Made by a program: the position numbers and the translations under genes. Positions 6,042 to 7,077 of a DNA stretch of 7,077 nucleotides are shown piece by piece. This DNA is from Dehalococcoidia bacterium (GTDB lineage: Bacteria > Chloroflexota > Dehalococcoidia > JAUSJJ01): positions 1 to 7,077 of the forward strand of contig JAUSJJ010000151.1 of assembly GCA_030647705.1 (NCBI GenBank), read 5' to 3'. The notes under the pieces were generated by a model that was not told where the DNA came from, did not search any database, and was given only the letters and a program-made list of their open reading frames with translations. Within the stretch, counting starts at the first letter, position 1. Every line of letters starts with the position of its first letter.

Positions 6042-6689
6042 ATGAGCAAGATTAAGATCCTGGTGGTGGATGACCATGCGGTGCTAAGGGATGGCATTCG
6101 GGCGCTGATCGGCCTCTACGATGACGTGGAGATAGTGGGGGAGGCTTCCGAAGGCAAGGAGGCCATCGAGAGGGTGAAAGAGCTGGCGCCCGACGTGGTC
6201 ATCATGGACATTGCCATGCCCGGGATGGATGGGCTGGAGGCGACGCGTCGCATCAGAAAGAAACATCCCCGGACGAAGGTGTTGGTGCTGTCCCAGCACG
6301 ACAACAGGGAGTACATTCTCTCGGCTATCAAGGCGGGAGCGGCAGGCTACGTGCCGAAGCGGGCAGTAGGGTCGGAGCTGATATCGGCCATACGTGCGGT
6401 GAACAAGGGAGATTCTTTCCTGTACCCTTCCGCTGCCGCGGCATTGATCGAGGACTACCTGCAGCAGGCCGAGGTCGAGCCCTATGACCGCCTCACCGAA
6501 AGGGAGCGCGAGATCCTCAAGCTGATTGCGGACGGCCACACCAGCCGCGCGATCGCAGATATGCTGGTCATAGGCTTGAAGACGGTTCTTGGCCACAGGG
6601 CAAAGATAATGGAGAAGCTGAACCTGCACAATCGGACCGAACTCATCAAGTACGCCATGCGCAAGGGCCTGGTCACTCTGGACTCATAG
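6042..6689 (+). CDS. NarL/FixJ-family response regulator
   Basis: DNA-binding response regulator of 215 residues, the normal length for the family. The receiver domain (about 4-120) has the acidic pair D10/D11 (LVVDDH), phosphoacceptor D56 (VVIMDIAMPG), S84 (VLSQH) and K106 (GYVPKRA). A short linker leads to a LuxR-type helix-turn-helix at about 147-211 (LTEREREILKLIADGHTSRAIA, then LKTVLGHRAKIMEKLNL). The usual serine before the recognition helix (S-x-KTV) is replaced by glycine in IGLKTV, and the usual xxH context is LGH; these are mild departures that should still fold. The ATG lies one base after the kinase stop, with GAGG at 6032-6035 six bases upstream, so the pair is surely co-expressed. 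It is the expected partner of the HisKA_3 kinase. Its target genes cannot be read from the window; the adjacent ccm operon or respiratory genes are plausible candidates by proximity only. Confidence 0.96.
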   Translation: MSKIKILVVDDHAVLRDGIRALIGLYDDVEIVGEASEGKEAIERVKELAPDVVIMDIAMPGMDGLEATRRIRKKHPRTKVLVLSQHDNREYILSAIKAGAAGYVPKRAVGSELISAIRAVNKGDSFLYPSAAAALIEDYLQQAEVEPYDRLTEREREILKLIADGHTSRAIADMLVIGLKTVLGHRAKIMEKLNLHNRTELIKYAMRKGLVTLDS

Positions 6690-6728
6690 AGTCCGCCGTC
6701 GCCGGGGCGTTCTCGTAACTTGGCTTCA

Positions 6729-6771
6729 ACAAAGCAGCAGGACAGGCATTTTGCCTGTCCTGCTGCTTTGT
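6729..6771. terminator. Long perfect hairpin, probable bidirectional terminator
   Basis: Two 20-base arms (6729-6748 and 6752-6771) pair perfectly around a TTT loop. The left arm begins ACAAAGCAGCAGG and the right arm ends CCTGCTGCTTTGT. The AAA/TTT ends of the stem place a short T-rich stretch (TTTGTCTTT) at the 3' side on the plus strand, and TTTGTTG on the minus strand. It lies 40 bases after the response regulator stop and about 30 bases beyond the stop of the minus-strand gene, so it can end transcription from both convergent units. The U-tracts are interrupted, so the strength of termination is uncertain. Confidence 0.82.
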
Positions 6772-6800
6772 CTTTCCACCGGAATACGCGGGCCAATGGT

Positions 6801-7077
6801 TCATCTCACAATCATGTTCAGGCTGCTTTCTAGCTCACCTTTGTTGAGAAAAGCGCCGATCTTCTTCACGCGTACCACACCGTCCGGGCCGATGAGGAAC
6901 GTCTCCGGTATGGCGTAGACCTGGTAGCTCTCGGCCACGCTTAGTCCGGGATCCAGCGCCACGGGAAACGTGTAGCCATTCTGCTGCATGAATTGGCTGA
7001 TAGTGGCGGTATCTTCGTCGCGATTCATGGCCACTATCGCCACGTTCTGATAGCGGCTCTCCTGGTACACCGCCTGA
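6801..7077 (-). CDS. TlpA/ResA/CcmG-type thioredoxin-like protein, C-terminal part (runs off window)
   Basis: The minus-strand frame is open from the window edge (7077) to the TGA at 6801-6803, giving about 92 C-terminal residues of a larger protein. A GTG at 7068-7070 is in frame but internal: coding character continues upstream of it (Q-A-V-Y-Q-E-S) to the edge. The visible part is the second half of a thioredoxin fold: NVAIVAMNRDED, the helix TISQFMQQNGYTFPVALD, and YAIPETFLIGPDGVVRVKKIG, which contains the cis-proline (IPETF) of TlpA/ResA/CcmG proteins. The active-site CXXC and any signal peptide or anchor lie beyond the window. These membrane-tethered reductases pass electrons to apocytochrome c or CcmH. 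PETFLI followed by a glycine turn resembles CcmG/DsbE, which fits the nearby ccm genes, but ResA or a general TlpA is equally possible. It is convergent with the response regulator and shares its terminator. Confidence 0.88.
   Translation of the reverse strand, partial: QAVYQESRYQNVAIVAMNRDEDTATISQFMQQNGYTFPVALDPGLSVAESYQVYAIPETFLIGPDGVVRVKKIGAFLNKGELESSLNMIVR

Noticed and set aside
7068..7070. GTG as the true start of the minus-strand thioredoxin-like gene
   Set aside because: The frame stays open to the window edge with family-like residues. A start here would remove the CXXC half of the fold, so the gene is called partial.
1..7077. tRNA, rRNA, CRISPR arrays, insertion sequences, attachment sites
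   Set aside because: I saw no cloverleaf-like sequence, regularly spaced repeats, transposase or terminal inverted repeats. Nearly all the window is accounted for by ordinary genes.

Overview
The window reads as a GC-rich bacterial chromosome segment. It carries the downstream part of a System I cytochrome c maturation (ccm) cluster, followed by a soluble two-component regulatory system. At the right edge, on the opposite strand, is the end of a thioredoxin-like gene. The variant forms of CcmH and the CcmI-like protein, and the extra membrane protein beside them, resemble ccm clusters of non-proteobacterial lineages. My best guess is Chloroflexota (Dehalococcoidia- or Anaerolineae-like), but this rests on family resemblance and codon/base character, not on a marker gene, so the taxonomy is tentative.

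Layout. Positions 31-4108 (+) hold four tightly packed genes that look like one operon: ccmF (heme lyase core), a CcmH-type thiol-redox protein with an unusual cysteine pattern, a short CcmI-like membrane protein ending in a zinc ribbon, and an exported, membrane-anchored beta-domain protein. The last three are joined by stop/start overlaps (ATGA at 2496, TTGA at 2939). The fourth gene almost certainly starts at the TTG at 2939. The window probably begins inside the operon, because only 30 bases precede ccmF.

Positions 4109-4396 are intergenic. They contain a hairpin, a textbook sigma-70-type promoter with an extended -10 element, and a possible 21-codon leader ORF whose stop codon overlaps the GTG start of the next gene. 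Positions 4397-6689 (+) encode a cytosolic PAS-GAF-HisKA_3-HATPase histidine kinase and a NarL/FixJ-type response regulator, one base apart. A 20-bp perfect hairpin at 6729-6771 closes this unit. It lies between convergent genes and probably terminates transcription from both sides.

Positions 6801-7077 (-) are the C-terminal part of a TlpA/ResA/CcmG-type thioredoxin-fold protein that runs off the window.

How the genes may work together. CcmF ligates heme to apocytochrome c. CcmH, and plausibly the thioredoxin-like protein, keep the apocytochrome CXXCH cysteines reduced. The CcmI-like and beta-domain proteins share a short acidic 'sG.l...DY..L' helical module and may be accessory parts of the heme ligation complex. 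The adjacent kinase has no membrane segment and has a cysteine-rich PAS domain, so it could sense a cytosolic redox or ligand signal and adjust respiratory gene expression. That regulatory link is inferred only from proximity.
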